64,000 nt of DNA from Aliivibrio wodanis (GTDB lineage Bacteria > Pseudomonadota > Gammaproteobacteria > Enterobacterales > Vibrionaceae), in contig LN554846.1 in NCBI GenBank assembly GCA_000953695.1, positions 1,984,001 to 2,048,000 on the forward strand. Direction: 5' to 3'. The position numbers and the translations under genes are program-made. Below are positions 24,897 to 33,151 of this stretch, one piece after another. Position 1 is the stretch's first letter; the number at the start of each line of letters is the position of its first letter. Below the pieces are notes generated by a model that searched no databases, was not told the DNA's origin, and was given only the letters and a program-made list of their open reading frames with translations.

Positions 24897-27785
24897 TTAT
24901 TTTTCTAGTTCAGTTACTAACTTATCAATTTTTTCCAATAAAGATTCAAAATCAGTAATCTTTAAGCATGGATTTAAGATGGTGAATTTAAGTGCGGTGT
25001 TATCTTCCACAATCGTCTCACCTAGCACTGCTATACCACGCGTTAACGCTTCTAGCCTTACTGTTTTATTAAGCTTATCTAAATCCTTGATAATTCGACT
25101 TTTAGAACGAAATAACACTGTTGAAAGTGACGGTTCTGCCAGTAGTTCAAAACGCTCACTGTTTTGAATTAGTTTTGCGATTTGCTGTGCCTGTAGCAGT
25201 AGGTGATCGTACATTTTACCTAGCTGTTCAGGTCCCACATTTTGCATTGTCATAAATACTTTTAACGCATCAAATCGTTTGGTTGTTGCTATGGATTTAT
25301 CAACTAAGTTAGGTAATACATCCTCTTCACGATTTAAGTAATCAGCATGATGTAGTAAGTAGCTCAAATGAGACTTATCTTTAACTAACAATGCACCACA
25401 ACTTACTGTTTGATAAAATAATTTATGAAAATCAACACTAAGAGAATCTGCTTTCTCAATGCCCAATAAACGTTGTTTATGACTGCTTAAGATCAGAGCC
25501 CCACCATAAGCTGCATCGATATGAAACCACATACCCTGTGTTTCTGCTACTGCTGATAAAGCAGATAAGTCATCAATTGCACCATGATCGGTTGTTCCTG
25601 CTGTTCCAACTAAAGCGAATGGAATTAAACCACTTACTTTTAATTCATCAACAGCTGTCTTTAGTGAATCGATACAAATTGTTCCATTTGAATTAGTATC
25701 AACACAGCATACAGAGTGCTCACCTAATCCTAACAAAGATGCAGATTTTTGCACGGTGAAATGTGATTTTTTAGAGCATATTATACGTAATTTATCTGCA
25801 TAGTCTGGTAACCCAGATTTTTGAATCGAATGTCGGCTCACTTTATCAGCAATCCAATCACGAGCAAGTAGCAATCCCATTAGATTACTTTGTGTACCAC
25901 CACTAGTAAAAACACCATCCGATACCTTACCCAATTGGTATTTCTCACACACCCAATCAATTACTTTTTGTTCTACATAAGTAGCAGAGGATGCTTGATC
26001 CCAAGAGTCCATTGATTGATTTAAGGCTGCAATCATAGCTTCAGCAGCAATAGAGGAAAGTAAAGGTGGCGTGTGAAGGTGAGCAATGCAATTTGGATGC
26101 TGAACAAAGATGGCGTTTTTCACAACAAGGTCGGTTGTATTATCAATAACATCACGTAAGTTACTAACTTTATCATCCAAGCTAACTTGCTGAATAGCTT
26201 GTTCAAGTGCTGCAGGTTCAACTCCTGAATAAGGCTTTTCAACATCTTCAAATACAGAAGCTAGCGCTTGGTTGGTGTGATTAAGCATTTCTAAAAACTG
26301 CTTAGATCCTCCTTTACCAGTTTGAATAAAATATTGCTGCCAATCTTCTTGCTGTACTTTAACTGTTTGAATAGTTGGTACTAATGAAAGTATTGACTCT
26401 TCTAGCACCTTCAACGCAAAGTCTATTTGCTCAAGAGTAATGATTAAAGGGGGTAAAAAACGAAGAACAGACCCATCTCGACCACCTTTTTCGATCATCA
26501 GCCCACGTTCTAATGCTGCCCGCTGGATAGCAAGTGTTAGATCACCATCGCTGCTCGGCTCTCCAAACTTATTTTTACTACCATCCACTTTTTGGATCTC
26601 AACACCTAGCATTAAGCCATTGCCACGTACTTCTGCAATACAACTCACTCTCTGCTGAATGGCTTGTAGTCCTTTTTTAAAGTACTCTCCAGAAGTTTTT
26701 GCTTTAGCTGTTAACTTATCACGTTGTATGATCTCTAATGCTTTTTCACCAGATACCATTGCAAGTTGATTACCTCTAAACGTTCCTGTGTGCTCACCTG
26801 CATTCCAAGTATCTATCTTTTTATTAAAAACAAGCAGAGACATCGGTAGACCACCACCGATCGCTTTTGATAAGCAGAGAATATCAGGGGTGATCTCCGA
26901 CTCTTCAAACACAAAGTTATGTCCAGTTTTAGCGACGCCACACTGGATTTCATCAAGAATTAAGACAATTTCATGCTCATCACATAGTCGACGTAACTCT
27001 TTCAACCAAAATGCAGGCGCAGGAATAACTCCACCTTCACCTTGAATTGGCTCAACGATCATCGCAGCAGGCTTCATTATTCCTGCTTCATCATCATTTA
27101 ATAAACGTTCAATATAACGAATACTGGCTTTTGCACCTGCATTACCACTAATCCCAAATGGACAACGAAGATCATAAGGAAAAGGCATAAAATGAACATC
27201 AGACATTAAACCTGTACGACGAGCTTTTGTTCCTAAATTACCCATTAAACCCATGGTGCCATTTGTCATACCATGATACGCACCACGAAAAGCAAACATA
27301 CTGTTTCGGCCAGTAGTTTGTTTTGCTAATTTGATTGCTGCTTCTACTGCATCAGCACCAGATGGACCGCAGAACTGAATAACCGACGACTCTGAGAAGT
27401 AAGAGGGTAAGAAGGATTTTACACGTTGAATAAATTTATTTTTAACTGGTGTCGTAATGTCTAGTGTTTGATATGGTAGCCCTAAATCTAAATGGTCTTT
27501 CAACGCCTGATTAATCTCTGGATGGTTATAACCCAGAGCAAGCGTACCCGCACCAGCAAGACAATCTAGATAAATTTGACCTCGAGTATCCTCAATCAAT
27601 GCACCATAAGCACGTTTGATTGCAATAGGAAAGCGTCGAGGGTATGAACGGACCTCTGATTCATTCTCTGATTGTTCAGTAACATTATGATCTGGGGTCA
27701 AGTCATAAAGGCTATCCACCATTGGAGTTTCAACAGAAATTTTGTCTATTACAATGCCATTATTGACATCAAAAAGTGTATTCAT
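24897..27785 (-). CDS. Fused diaminobutyrate aminotransferase / diaminobutyrate decarboxylase
   Basis: A 962-residue bifunctional enzyme. Residues about 45-465 are a class III aminotransferase (PLP Lys307 in SKAIGGG, with LILDEIQCGVAKTG before it) that makes 2,4-diaminobutyrate from aspartate semialdehyde. Residues about 500-962 are a group II PLP decarboxylase (FTSGGTQSN, HIDAAYGG, PLP Lys788 in VDFHKLF) that makes 1,3-diaminopropane. In Acinetobacter the two are separate dat and ddc genes; Vibrio species carry the fusion. It heads the norspermidine operon. AAGGTT is the ribosome site. Norspermidine influences biofilm formation in vibrios through the NspS-MbaA pathway. Confidence 0.95.
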   Translation of the reverse strand: MNTLFDVNNGIVIDKISVETPMVDSLYDLTPDHNVTEQSENESEVRSYPRRFPIAIKRAYGALIEDTRGQIYLDCLAGAGTLALGYNHPEINQALKDHLDLGLPYQTLDITTPVKNKFIQRVKSFLPSYFSESSVIQFCGPSGADAVEAAIKLAKQTTGRNSMFAFRGAYHGMTNGTMGLMGNLGTKARRTGLMSDVHFMPFPYDLRCPFGISGNAGAKASIRYIERLLNDDEAGIMKPAAMIVEPIQGEGGVIPAPAFWLKELRRLCDEHEIVLILDEIQCGVAKTGHNFVFEESEITPDILCLSKAIGGGLPMSLLVFNKKIDTWNAGEHTGTFRGNQLAMVSGEKALEIIQRDKLTAKAKTSGEYFKKGLQAIQQRVSCIAEVRGNGLMLGVEIQKVDGSKNKFGEPSSDGDLTLAIQRAALERGLMIEKGGRDGSVLRFLPPLIITLEQIDFALKVLEESILSLVPTIQTVKVQQEDWQQYFIQTGKGGSKQFLEMLNHTNQALASVFEDVEKPYSGVEPAALEQAIQQVSLDDKVSNLRDVIDNTTDLVVKNAIFVQHPNCIAHLHTPPLLSSIAAEAMIAALNQSMDSWDQASSATYVEQKVIDWVCEKYQLGKVSDGVFTSGGTQSNLMGLLLARDWIADKVSRHSIQKSGLPDYADKLRIICSKKSHFTVQKSASLLGLGEHSVCCVDTNSNGTICIDSLKTAVDELKVSGLIPFALVGTAGTTDHGAIDDLSALSAVAETQGMWFHIDAAYGGALILSSHKQRLLGIEKADSLSVDFHKLFYQTVSCGALLVKDKSHLSYLLHHADYLNREEDVLPNLVDKSIATTKRFDALKVFMTMQNVGPEQLGKMYDHLLLQAQQIAKLIQNSERFELLAEPSLSTVLFRSKSRIIKDLDKLNKTVRLEALTRGIAVLGETIVEDNTALKFTILNPCLKITDFESLLEKIDKLVTELEK

Positions 27786-28283
27786 TTTTCTAACCTTGAA
27801 AAATCACATGTTCCTTTAACTCACTTACGCTTTTTTGGGACAAAACAATCCTAAAAACTAAAAGATAAGAAAATTAAAATGTAAAAATGCATTCCATAGC
27901 AATATGCATATAGAAATTAAGCCAAGTGATGGCTATATTTTTTCATAGATTCAAGGTTCGGTGATACTTCCAGCTTCAAGTACTGGGCAAATTTGAAATA
28001 TAAAGCGGATTGTGATGGTGTGTAATGTAAGTGTGTTCACTGTTGGGTTTCCCATAAACGTGACGTTTTCAGTCACTAGTATCCCTTCTATCAACAAAAG
28101 CATTTGCTGATACCTACCCTACGTATTTAAGATCTATTCGATAATAAAACGCGTATCCCCCAGAGCAACGCCGAGATTGTAAAGAAAAATAACACATCTA
28201 TTCATAATATAGCAATATTTTTTCATAATAGAATTATCATTAATATCAATCTTGGCAAAGCGACACTTTATCCGAAAATTACC
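27786..28283. other. Intergenic region with a 51-codon start-less frame
   Basis: The 5' region of the norspermidine operon. Minus-strand 28070-27917 is open for 51 codons without ATG and reads in part GKPNSETHLHYTPSQSALYF and SPNLESMKKYSHHLA before a stop. It may be a gene fragment or chance. The rest, about 28080-28283, shows nothing I can name. Confidence 0.3.
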
Positions 28284-28335
28284 AATTATTGAGGTCATGA
28301 GTCGAGCCTCTTTTTGCTCTACTGTAAACGTCAAA

Positions 28336-28361
28336 AAGCCCAATCATTTCTGATTGGGCTT
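28336..28361 (-). terminator. tRNA-array terminator, copy 1
   Basis: AAGCCCAATCA, loop TTTC, TGATTGGGCTT, with U5 on the minus strand. It is the distal copy of three at 186-base spacing. Confidence 0.8.
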
Positions 28362-28383
28362 CTCGCTCTCTATTTAAAGAAAC

Positions 28384-28470
28384 GGGAGCGACACACGAGG
28401 CTCCCGATCTTCGAGGTGCTAGGCGTGACATCAACTTTGGCAAGGTTGCGCTCTACCAGTTGAGTCAATA
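28384..28470 (-). pseudogene. tRNA-Gly relic 1
   Basis: The 3' acceptor/T-side (GGAGCGACACACGAGGCTC) and the anticodon/D-side (GGCAAGGTTGCGCTCTACCAG) of tRNA-Gly are kept. A foreign piece of about 20 bases sits in the T-arm, and the 5' acceptor strand is replaced. It cannot fold as a tRNA. Confidence 0.8.
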
Positions 28471-28521
28471 GTTGCTGAGGTCACGAGTCGAGCCTCTTTT
28501 TTCTCTGCTGTAAACGTCAAA

Positions 28522-28547
28522 AAGCCCAATCATTTCTGATTGGGCTT
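28522..28547 (-). terminator. tRNA-array terminator, copy 2
   Basis: Identical stem and loop to copies 1 and 3, between the two tRNA-Gly relics. Confidence 0.8.
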
Positions 28548-28569
28548 CTCGCTCTCTATTTAAAGAAAC

Positions 28570-28656
28570 GGGAGCGACACACAAGGCTCCCGATCTTCGA
28601 GGTGCTAGGCGTGACATCAACTTTGGCAAGGTTGCGCTCTACCAGTTGAGTCAATA
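28570..28656 (-). pseudogene. tRNA-Gly relic 2
   Basis: The same scrambled structure as relic 1, 186 bases away, with one base different in the acceptor/T region (ACACAAGG instead of ACACGAGG). The intact tRNA-Gly at 28741 shares this A. Confidence 0.8.
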
Positions 28657-28707
28657 GTTGCTGAGGTCACGAGTCGAGCCTCTTTTTTCTCTGCTGTAAA
28701 CGTCAAA

Positions 28708-28733
28708 AAGCCCAATCATTTCTGATTGGGCTT
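28708..28733 (-). terminator. tRNA-array terminator, copy 3
   Basis: AAGCCCAATCA (28708-28718), loop TTTC, TGATTGGGCTT (28723-28733), U5 on the minus strand. It lies directly after the last intact tRNA-Gly and is probably the working terminator of the array. Confidence 0.88.
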
Positions 28734-28740
28734 CTCAATT

Positions 28741-28816
28741 TGGAGCGACACACAAGGCTCGAACTCGTGACCTCAACCTTGGCAAGGTTGCGCTCTACCA
28801 GCTGAGCTAGTGTCGC
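28741..28816 (-). tRNA. tRNA-Gly (GCC), copy 1
   Basis: A 76-base tRNA with CCA encoded. The acceptor GCGACAC pairs with GTGTCGC and the anticodon loop is TTGCCAA. One T-stem base differs from the other two copies and gives a G-U pair. It is the last intact gene of the array before the terminator. Confidence 0.93.
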
Positions 28817-28848
28817 ATGCTATATCTTACGATATAGGCTTTAATAGA

Positions 28849-28935
28849 TGGTGCCCCGGGCCGGACTTGAACCGGCACAGCGCGAACGCCGAGGGATTTT
28901 AAATCCCTTGTGTCTACCAATTCCACCACCAGGGC
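28849..28935 (-). tRNA. tRNA-Leu (TAA), copy 1
   Basis: An 87-base leucine tRNA with CCA, a long variable arm and anticodon loop TTTAAAA giving TAA, which reads UUA and UUG. The body is identical to the copy at 29155. Confidence 0.95.
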
Positions 28936-29046
28936 ACGCAATTCTTTATTGCGATGCTCCCAACCAATGCACTTTATAATAAAGTGGGTTAGACACCATC
29001 TTTTAAGCAGTCTGCCAATGTTACTTGACTACTTTTTTACAAAATT

Positions 29047-29122
29047 TGGAGCGACACACGAGGCTCGAACTCGTGACCTCAACCTTGGCAAGGTTGCGCT
29101 CTACCAGCTGAGCTAGTGTCTC
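29047..29122 (-). tRNA. tRNA-Gly (GCC), copy 2, acceptor mismatch
   Basis: Same as the neighbouring tRNA-Gly copies except that the 5' end is GAGACAC instead of GCGACAC, which creates an A2-G71 mismatch in the acceptor stem. It may be weakly functional or starting to decay. Confidence 0.85.
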
Positions 29123-29154
29123 ATGCTATATCTTACGATATAGACTTTAATAGA

Positions 29155-29241
29155 TGGTGCCCCGGGCCGGACTTGAACCGGCACAGCGCGAACGCCGAGG
29201 GATTTTAAATCCCTTGTGTCTACCAATTCCACCACCAGGGC
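29155..29241 (-). tRNA. tRNA-Leu (TAA), copy 2
   Basis: An 87-base leucine tRNA, a duplicate of 28849-28935 in a tandem Gly-Leu repeat of 305-306 bases. The spacers are almost identical as well. Confidence 0.95.
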
Positions 29242-29351
29242 ACGCAATTCTTTATTGCGATGCTCCCAACCAATGCACTTTATAATAAAGTGGGTTAGAC
29301 ACCATCTTTTAAGCAGTCTGCCAATGTTACTTGACTACTTTTTACAAAATT

Positions 29352-29427
29352 TGGAGCGACACACGAGGCTCGAACTCGTGACCTCAACCTTGGCAAGGTT
29401 GCGCTCTACCAGCTGAGCTAGTGTCGC
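29352..29427 (-). tRNA. tRNA-Gly (GCC), copy 3
   Basis: A 76-base tRNA with a perfect acceptor stem GCGACAC/GTGTCGC and CCA encoded. It is the first of three glycine genes after tRNA-Cys in transcription order. Confidence 0.95.
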
Positions 29428-29446
29428 GATATTCTCAAAAAGAGAA

Positions 29447-29520
29447 TGGAGGCGCCTCCCGGAGTCGAACCGAGGTCCACGGATTTGCAATCCGCTGCAT
29501 AGCCACTCTGCCAAGGCGCC
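29447..29520 (-). tRNA. tRNA-Cys (GCA)
   Basis: A 74-base tRNA with CCA, anticodon loop TTGCAAA and acceptor GGCGCC-type stem. It is the first gene of the array, about 59 bases downstream of the promoter -10. Confidence 0.95.
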
Positions 29521-29578
29521 TTTGTAATCTCAATCAGTTAGCTGCTTATTTGCTGCCTTCCTCTTGGGTACGGGATGC

Positions 29579-29606
29579 ATTCTACTGATTCAGCACTTAG
29601 AGTCAA
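29579..29606 (-). promoter_or_regulatory. Promoter of the tRNA array
   Basis: Minus-strand TTGACT (29601-29606), 16-base spacer, TAGAAT (29579-29584). The rest of 29521-29792 holds nothing else recognisable. Confidence 0.7.
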
Positions 29607-29792
29607 CACTATTTTTCCGTTTTTGTTTCGTTTGAATAAAATGCGATCAAAGTGAATATAAAACAAACAAAAAAGACACTATTACAATTAAATACCTTAC
29701 ATAAACAGTACCTAAAACGCAGTTATCACAAGAAAAAGAAAATATAAAAGCCTGAGATATCAGATCACTATCATTTATTTATTACCATATAT

Positions 29793-29820
29793 AGAAAAGC
29801 GAACCTAAGTTCGCTTTTCT
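29793..29820 (-). terminator. Terminator after pgsA
   Basis: AGAAAAGCGAAC (29793-29804), loop CTAA, GTTCGCTTTTCT (29809-29820). It lies 17 bases past the pgsA stop. Confidence 0.8.
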
Positions 29821-29836
29821 ATAGACTTTCTACTAT

Positions 29837-30391
29837 TTATTCATCCGCATTGAGCAAATCATCTTTTGCAGCTGCTAAGTATTGGATCATTGACCAGTAG
29901 GTTAAAATAGTTGCTATATAAAGTGCAACATAGCCAACCCATACCATCCAATCATCATAACGCCAAATTAATACCCATAGAGCAAACATTTGAGAAACAG
30001 TTTTTACTTTACCTACCCATGAAACCGCAACACTTGCTCTTTTACCTATTTCAGCCATCCATTCTCTTAATGCTGAAATAATAAGTTCACGCCCAATCAT
30101 GGTAATAGCAGGAATTGTTACCCAAATTGAATGATAATGCTCGGTAATCAAAATTAACGCTGCTGCCACCATCACTTTATCAGCAACCGGATCTAAGAAA
30201 GCACCAAAACGAGTGGTTTGCCCAAGTTTTCTTGCTAATAATCCATCGAGCCAGTCAGTAAAACCTGCAACCCAGAATACCATTGCCGCAGCAACAGCTG
30301 ACCATTCATAAGGTAAGTAAAAAACAACAACAAACACAGGTATCAGTGCCAGTCGAATAAAAGTAAGTATATTTGGTATCGTTAGTCGCAT
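29837..30391 (-). CDS. pgsA: Phosphatidylglycerophosphate synthase
   Basis: A 184-residue integral membrane enzyme that joins CDP-diacylglycerol and glycerol-3-phosphate, the committed step to phosphatidylglycerol and cardiolipin. The CDP-alcohol phosphotransferase signature DG-x2-AR-x8-G-x3-D-x3-D is seen as [24 protein letters not shown] at about residues 49-72. Several membrane helices are present. It lies 45 bases after uvrC on the same strand; the order uvrY-uvrC-pgsA is classic in gammaproteobacteria. Confidence 0.97.
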   Translation of the reverse strand: MRLTIPNILTFIRLALIPVFVVVFYLPYEWSAVAAAMVFWVAGFTDWLDGLLARKLGQTTRFGAFLDPVADKVMVAAALILITEHYHSIWVTIPAITMIGRELIISALREWMAEIGKRASVAVSWVGKVKTVSQMFALWVLIWRYDDWMVWVGYVALYIATILTYWSMIQYLAAAKDDLLNADE

Positions 30392-30436
30392 AATAATTCT
30401 TTAGTTTTGGTCAGCTGAGCCTATGGTGCGCTTTTT

Positions 30437-32263
30437 TTATCCTTGTTTCAACGCATCCTGTATTTTTTCTGCCAAAGATCGGCTAATGCCTGGCACTTTG
30501 GTTATTTCTTCAACACTTGCACTTTTTAATTCTTGTAGACCACCTAAATATTGCAATAATGCTTGTCTGCGTTTGGGGCCAACCCCCTCAATGTTTTGTA
30601 ACATACTGGTTTTTCTTACTTTAGCTCTTTGAGAACGATGGCCACTAATTGCATGATTATGGCTTTCATCCCGAATATGCTGAATTAAATGTAACGCAGG
30701 AGAATCACTTGGCATCGAGAATTCTTCACCTGTTATTTTCACTAAGGTTTCTAAGCCATGTTTTCGCGTGACACCTTTAGCAATTCCTAATAATAAGGGT
30801 TGCTTTGGCCAGCTATTCCAATGACTTGAAATAACTTCATAAGCGCGATTTAGTTGCCCTTTCCCTCCATCAATAAATACAATATCGGGAATCTTATCGA
30901 CATCTAACTGTTTACTGTATCGGCGTTCTAAAACTTGAGCCATAGCAGCATAATCATCACCTCCTGTAATTCCGGTGATATTATACCGTCTATACTCAGT
31001 TTTTACTGGTCCTTCTTGATTAAAAACAACACACGATGCAACCGTTTTTTCCCCCATCGTATGACTAATATCAAAGCATTCCATTCGCTGAATCGATACT
31101 AAAGACAACGCCTCTTCTAATTGCTTGAATCGCTGATAGATGGTTAGTTTATGGTTTGATTTACTAGTTAACGCAGTTAAAGCGTTGGTATCTGCTAATT
31201 TTAAATAACGCCCTTTAATTCCTTTCGGATTTAATTGAAATTGCACTTTACGTCCAGATAATTCGGTCAATGCATGCTCTAGCCCTTCGCCATCAAACTC
31301 AAAACTTGTCACAACACGATTAGGGATCGTACGACCTTGAGAATGATTTAAGTAATACTGAGTTAAAAAGCTTGAGAATACTTCTTCTTTATCTGTTTTC
31401 GCTGGTATCTTGGGAAAGAAGCTTCGACTACCTAATATCTTGCCTTGTCGGATCATTAATAAATGTACACAGGCTAATCCATTTTCAATGGCAAACCCCA
31501 AAACATCCAAATCATCAGTGCTATCATCTGACACATATTGCTGCTCTTGAACTCGCCTCATTGCTTGAATTTGATCGCGAATAACGGCCGCTTTTTCAAA
31601 CTTAAGCGCCAGACTAGACTCTTCCATCTGTTCAACCAATGTTTGAATAACCTGCCGATCTTTACCTTGTAAAAATAAACGGATAAATTCAGCTTGTTCT
31701 TCATACTCCTCATCACTGACAATACCTTTAACACAAGGAGCCAAACAGCGTCCAATTTGGTGCATTAAACAAGGCCGTTGACGATTCGCGTAAACAGAAT
31801 CTTCACATTGACGAATTGGGAATAATTTTTGAATTAAATGTAGACTCTCTCGAACCGAACCTGAATCAGGGTATGGACCAAAATATTCCCCTTTTTTTCG
31901 TTTCGCACCACGGTGGATAGAGATCCTAGGATGTTTATGATTTGAAATAAAAATATAAGGGTATGATTTGTCATCTCGAAGCAATACATTATATTTTGGC
32001 AAATATTGCTTAATATAATTATGTTCAAGAATGAGAGCTTCGGTCTCGGTATGAGTAACCGTCACATCAACATGGTCAATATGACTAACTAACGCTTTGG
32101 TTTTTTCTGATGGGATGTTACTGCGAAAATAACTTGATAATCTTTTTTTTAAATCTTTTGCTTTACCAACATAAATAACATCAGCTCCGGTGTTATACAT
32201 ACGATAAACACCGGGCTGGTGAGTTACTGATTTTAAAAAAGCGGCTGAATCAAAAGAAGACAC
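30437..32263 (-). CDS. uvrC: UvrABC system protein C
   Basis: A 608-residue excision nuclease subunit. It has an N-terminal GIY-YIG-type nuclease ([21 protein letters not shown]), a Cys cluster ([13 protein letters not shown]), a UVR motif near 200-235 that binds UvrB, a C-terminal RNase H-like nuclease ([21 protein letters not shown]) and a helix-hairpin-helix tail ([18 protein letters not shown]). It makes both incisions around DNA lesions. It starts with GTG in a TAGTG overlap with the uvrY stop, so translation is coupled. Confidence 0.97.
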   Translation of the reverse strand: MSSFDSAAFLKSVTHQPGVYRMYNTGADVIYVGKAKDLKKRLSSYFRSNIPSEKTKALVSHIDHVDVTVTHTETEALILEHNYIKQYLPKYNVLLRDDKSYPYIFISNHKHPRISIHRGAKRKKGEYFGPYPDSGSVRESLHLIQKLFPIRQCEDSVYANRQRPCLMHQIGRCLAPCVKGIVSDEEYEEQAEFIRLFLQGKDRQVIQTLVEQMEESSLALKFEKAAVIRDQIQAMRRVQEQQYVSDDSTDDLDVLGFAIENGLACVHLLMIRQGKILGSRSFFPKIPAKTDKEEVFSSFLTQYYLNHSQGRTIPNRVVTSFEFDGEGLEHALTELSGRKVQFQLNPKGIKGRYLKLADTNALTALTSKSNHKLTIYQRFKQLEEALSLVSIQRMECFDISHTMGEKTVASCVVFNQEGPVKTEYRRYNITGITGGDDYAAMAQVLERRYSKQLDVDKIPDIVFIDGGKGQLNRAYEVISSHWNSWPKQPLLLGIAKGVTRKHGLETLVKITGEEFSMPSDSPALHLIQHIRDESHNHAISGHRSQRAKVRKTSMLQNIEGVGPKRRQALLQYLGGLQELKSASVEEITKVPGISRSLAEKIQDALKQG

Positions 32264-32907
32264 TAAAGCGTCTCAGCATCTAAAATGCCATGACGAATAG
32301 CTAAATGAGTTAATTCAACATCTCCGCTTATATTCAATTTACTGAATAATCGATAACGATAACTATTGACTGTTTTCGGGCTTAAATTCAGCTGCTCGGA
32401 AATATCCGTCACCTTTTCGCCTTTAGTTATCATCATCATGATTTGTAATTCACGCTCTGAAAGCTCCTTAAATGGGTTTTCAGAATCAGGTGTAAATTGA
32501 CTTAATGCCATTTGCTGCGCTATTTCTGGAGATAAATAACGTTGTCCACTTTGAACCATACGTATGGCATTTACCATTTCATCCGGTCCTGCTCCCTTAG
32601 TCAAATAGCCAGCAGCTCCTGCTTGCATAACTTTTGTTGGGAATGGATTTTCAGTATGTATAGTTAAGACAATAACTTTCATATCTGGATTAAATCGCAA
32701 AATCTTTTTTGTGGCCTCTAAACCACCAATGCCAGGCATATTCATATCCATAAGGACAATGTCTGCCTGCTCTGTTCGACACCATTTTACGGCGTCTTCA
32801 CCGCTGTCAGCTTCCCCTACTACTTTAATTCCACGGACGTCTTCAAGAATACGTCTAATCCCTGTGCGAACCAGCTCATGATCATCTACAAGGAATACTT
32901 TAATCAC
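32263..32907 (-). CDS. uvrY: Response regulator UvrY (VarA/GacA)
   Basis: A LuxR/FixJ-type regulator of about 214 residues. The receiver domain has the phospho-acceptor in [12 protein letters not shown], and the C-terminal helix-turn-helix has [21 protein letters not shown] and [17 protein letters not shown]. With the BarA/VarS/GacS kinase it drives the small RNAs that antagonise CsrA. I prefer GTG at 32907 ([17 protein letters not shown]) because GGAG lies 8 bases upstream and it matches family N-termini; a GTG at 32916 is also open. It is the first gene of the uvrY-uvrC-pgsA unit. Confidence 0.95.
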   Translation of the reverse strand: MIKVFLVDDHELVRTGIRRILEDVRGIKVVGEADSGEDAVKWCRTEQADIVLMDMNMPGIGGLEATKKILRFNPDMKVIVLTIHTENPFPTKVMQAGAAGYLTKGAGPDEMVNAIRMVQSGQRYLSPEIAQQMALSQFTPDSENPFKELSERELQIMMMITKGEKVTDISEQLNLSPKTVNSYRYRLFSKLNISGDVELTHLAIRHGILDAETL

Positions 32908-33151
32908 AACTGACACTCCGACTTAAATCTACTGCTACCTCAAATTACAGAGGCTAGTTTTATGGCCTATTTTACCTTAAAAATTAAGGTGATCGCGTAT
33001 TTATTATGCGTTAAGACGCAAAGTTTTGCTATTAAAATACTATTGACTTTAGAGTCTACTTATTCTACGGAACTCTATACCCTTTATAGATATAGAGTTA
33101 AAGATACATAAATCCTAGTTGCCTTTTCTCAATATACAACAAAATTAATCG

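Larger units (their letters stand above)
28289..28736 (-). repeat. 186-bp tandem units of tRNA-Gly relic plus terminator
   Basis: Identical landmarks recur at exact 186-base steps: TCAAAAAGCC at 28331, 28517 and 28703. There are two full units (28289-28474, 28475-28660) and a partial third that runs into the intact tRNA-Gly. Each contains a terminator hairpin and a scrambled tRNA-Gly. Each also holds a short inverted piece of the tRNA-Gly T-arm (GAGGTCACGAGTCGAGCCTC at the unit start). Copies differ by only a few bases. Confidence 0.9.

Noticed and set aside
28134-28343. 69-codon minus-strand open frame
   Set aside because: It overlaps the left end of the tRNA-Gly/terminator repeat and has no ribosome site; read as chance.
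28289-28736. Possible CRISPR array because of regular 186-bp repeats
   Set aside because: Units are tandem without unique spacers, and contain tRNA and terminator sequence; no cas genes are nearby.
28910-29416. Two near-identical plus-strand open frames over the tRNA array
   Set aside because: They run antisense through intact tRNA genes and are alike only because the Gly-Leu unit is duplicated.
30437-32263. UvrC start with GTG as possible misannotation
   Set aside because: The TAGTG overlap with uvrY and the family-like N-terminus support GTG.
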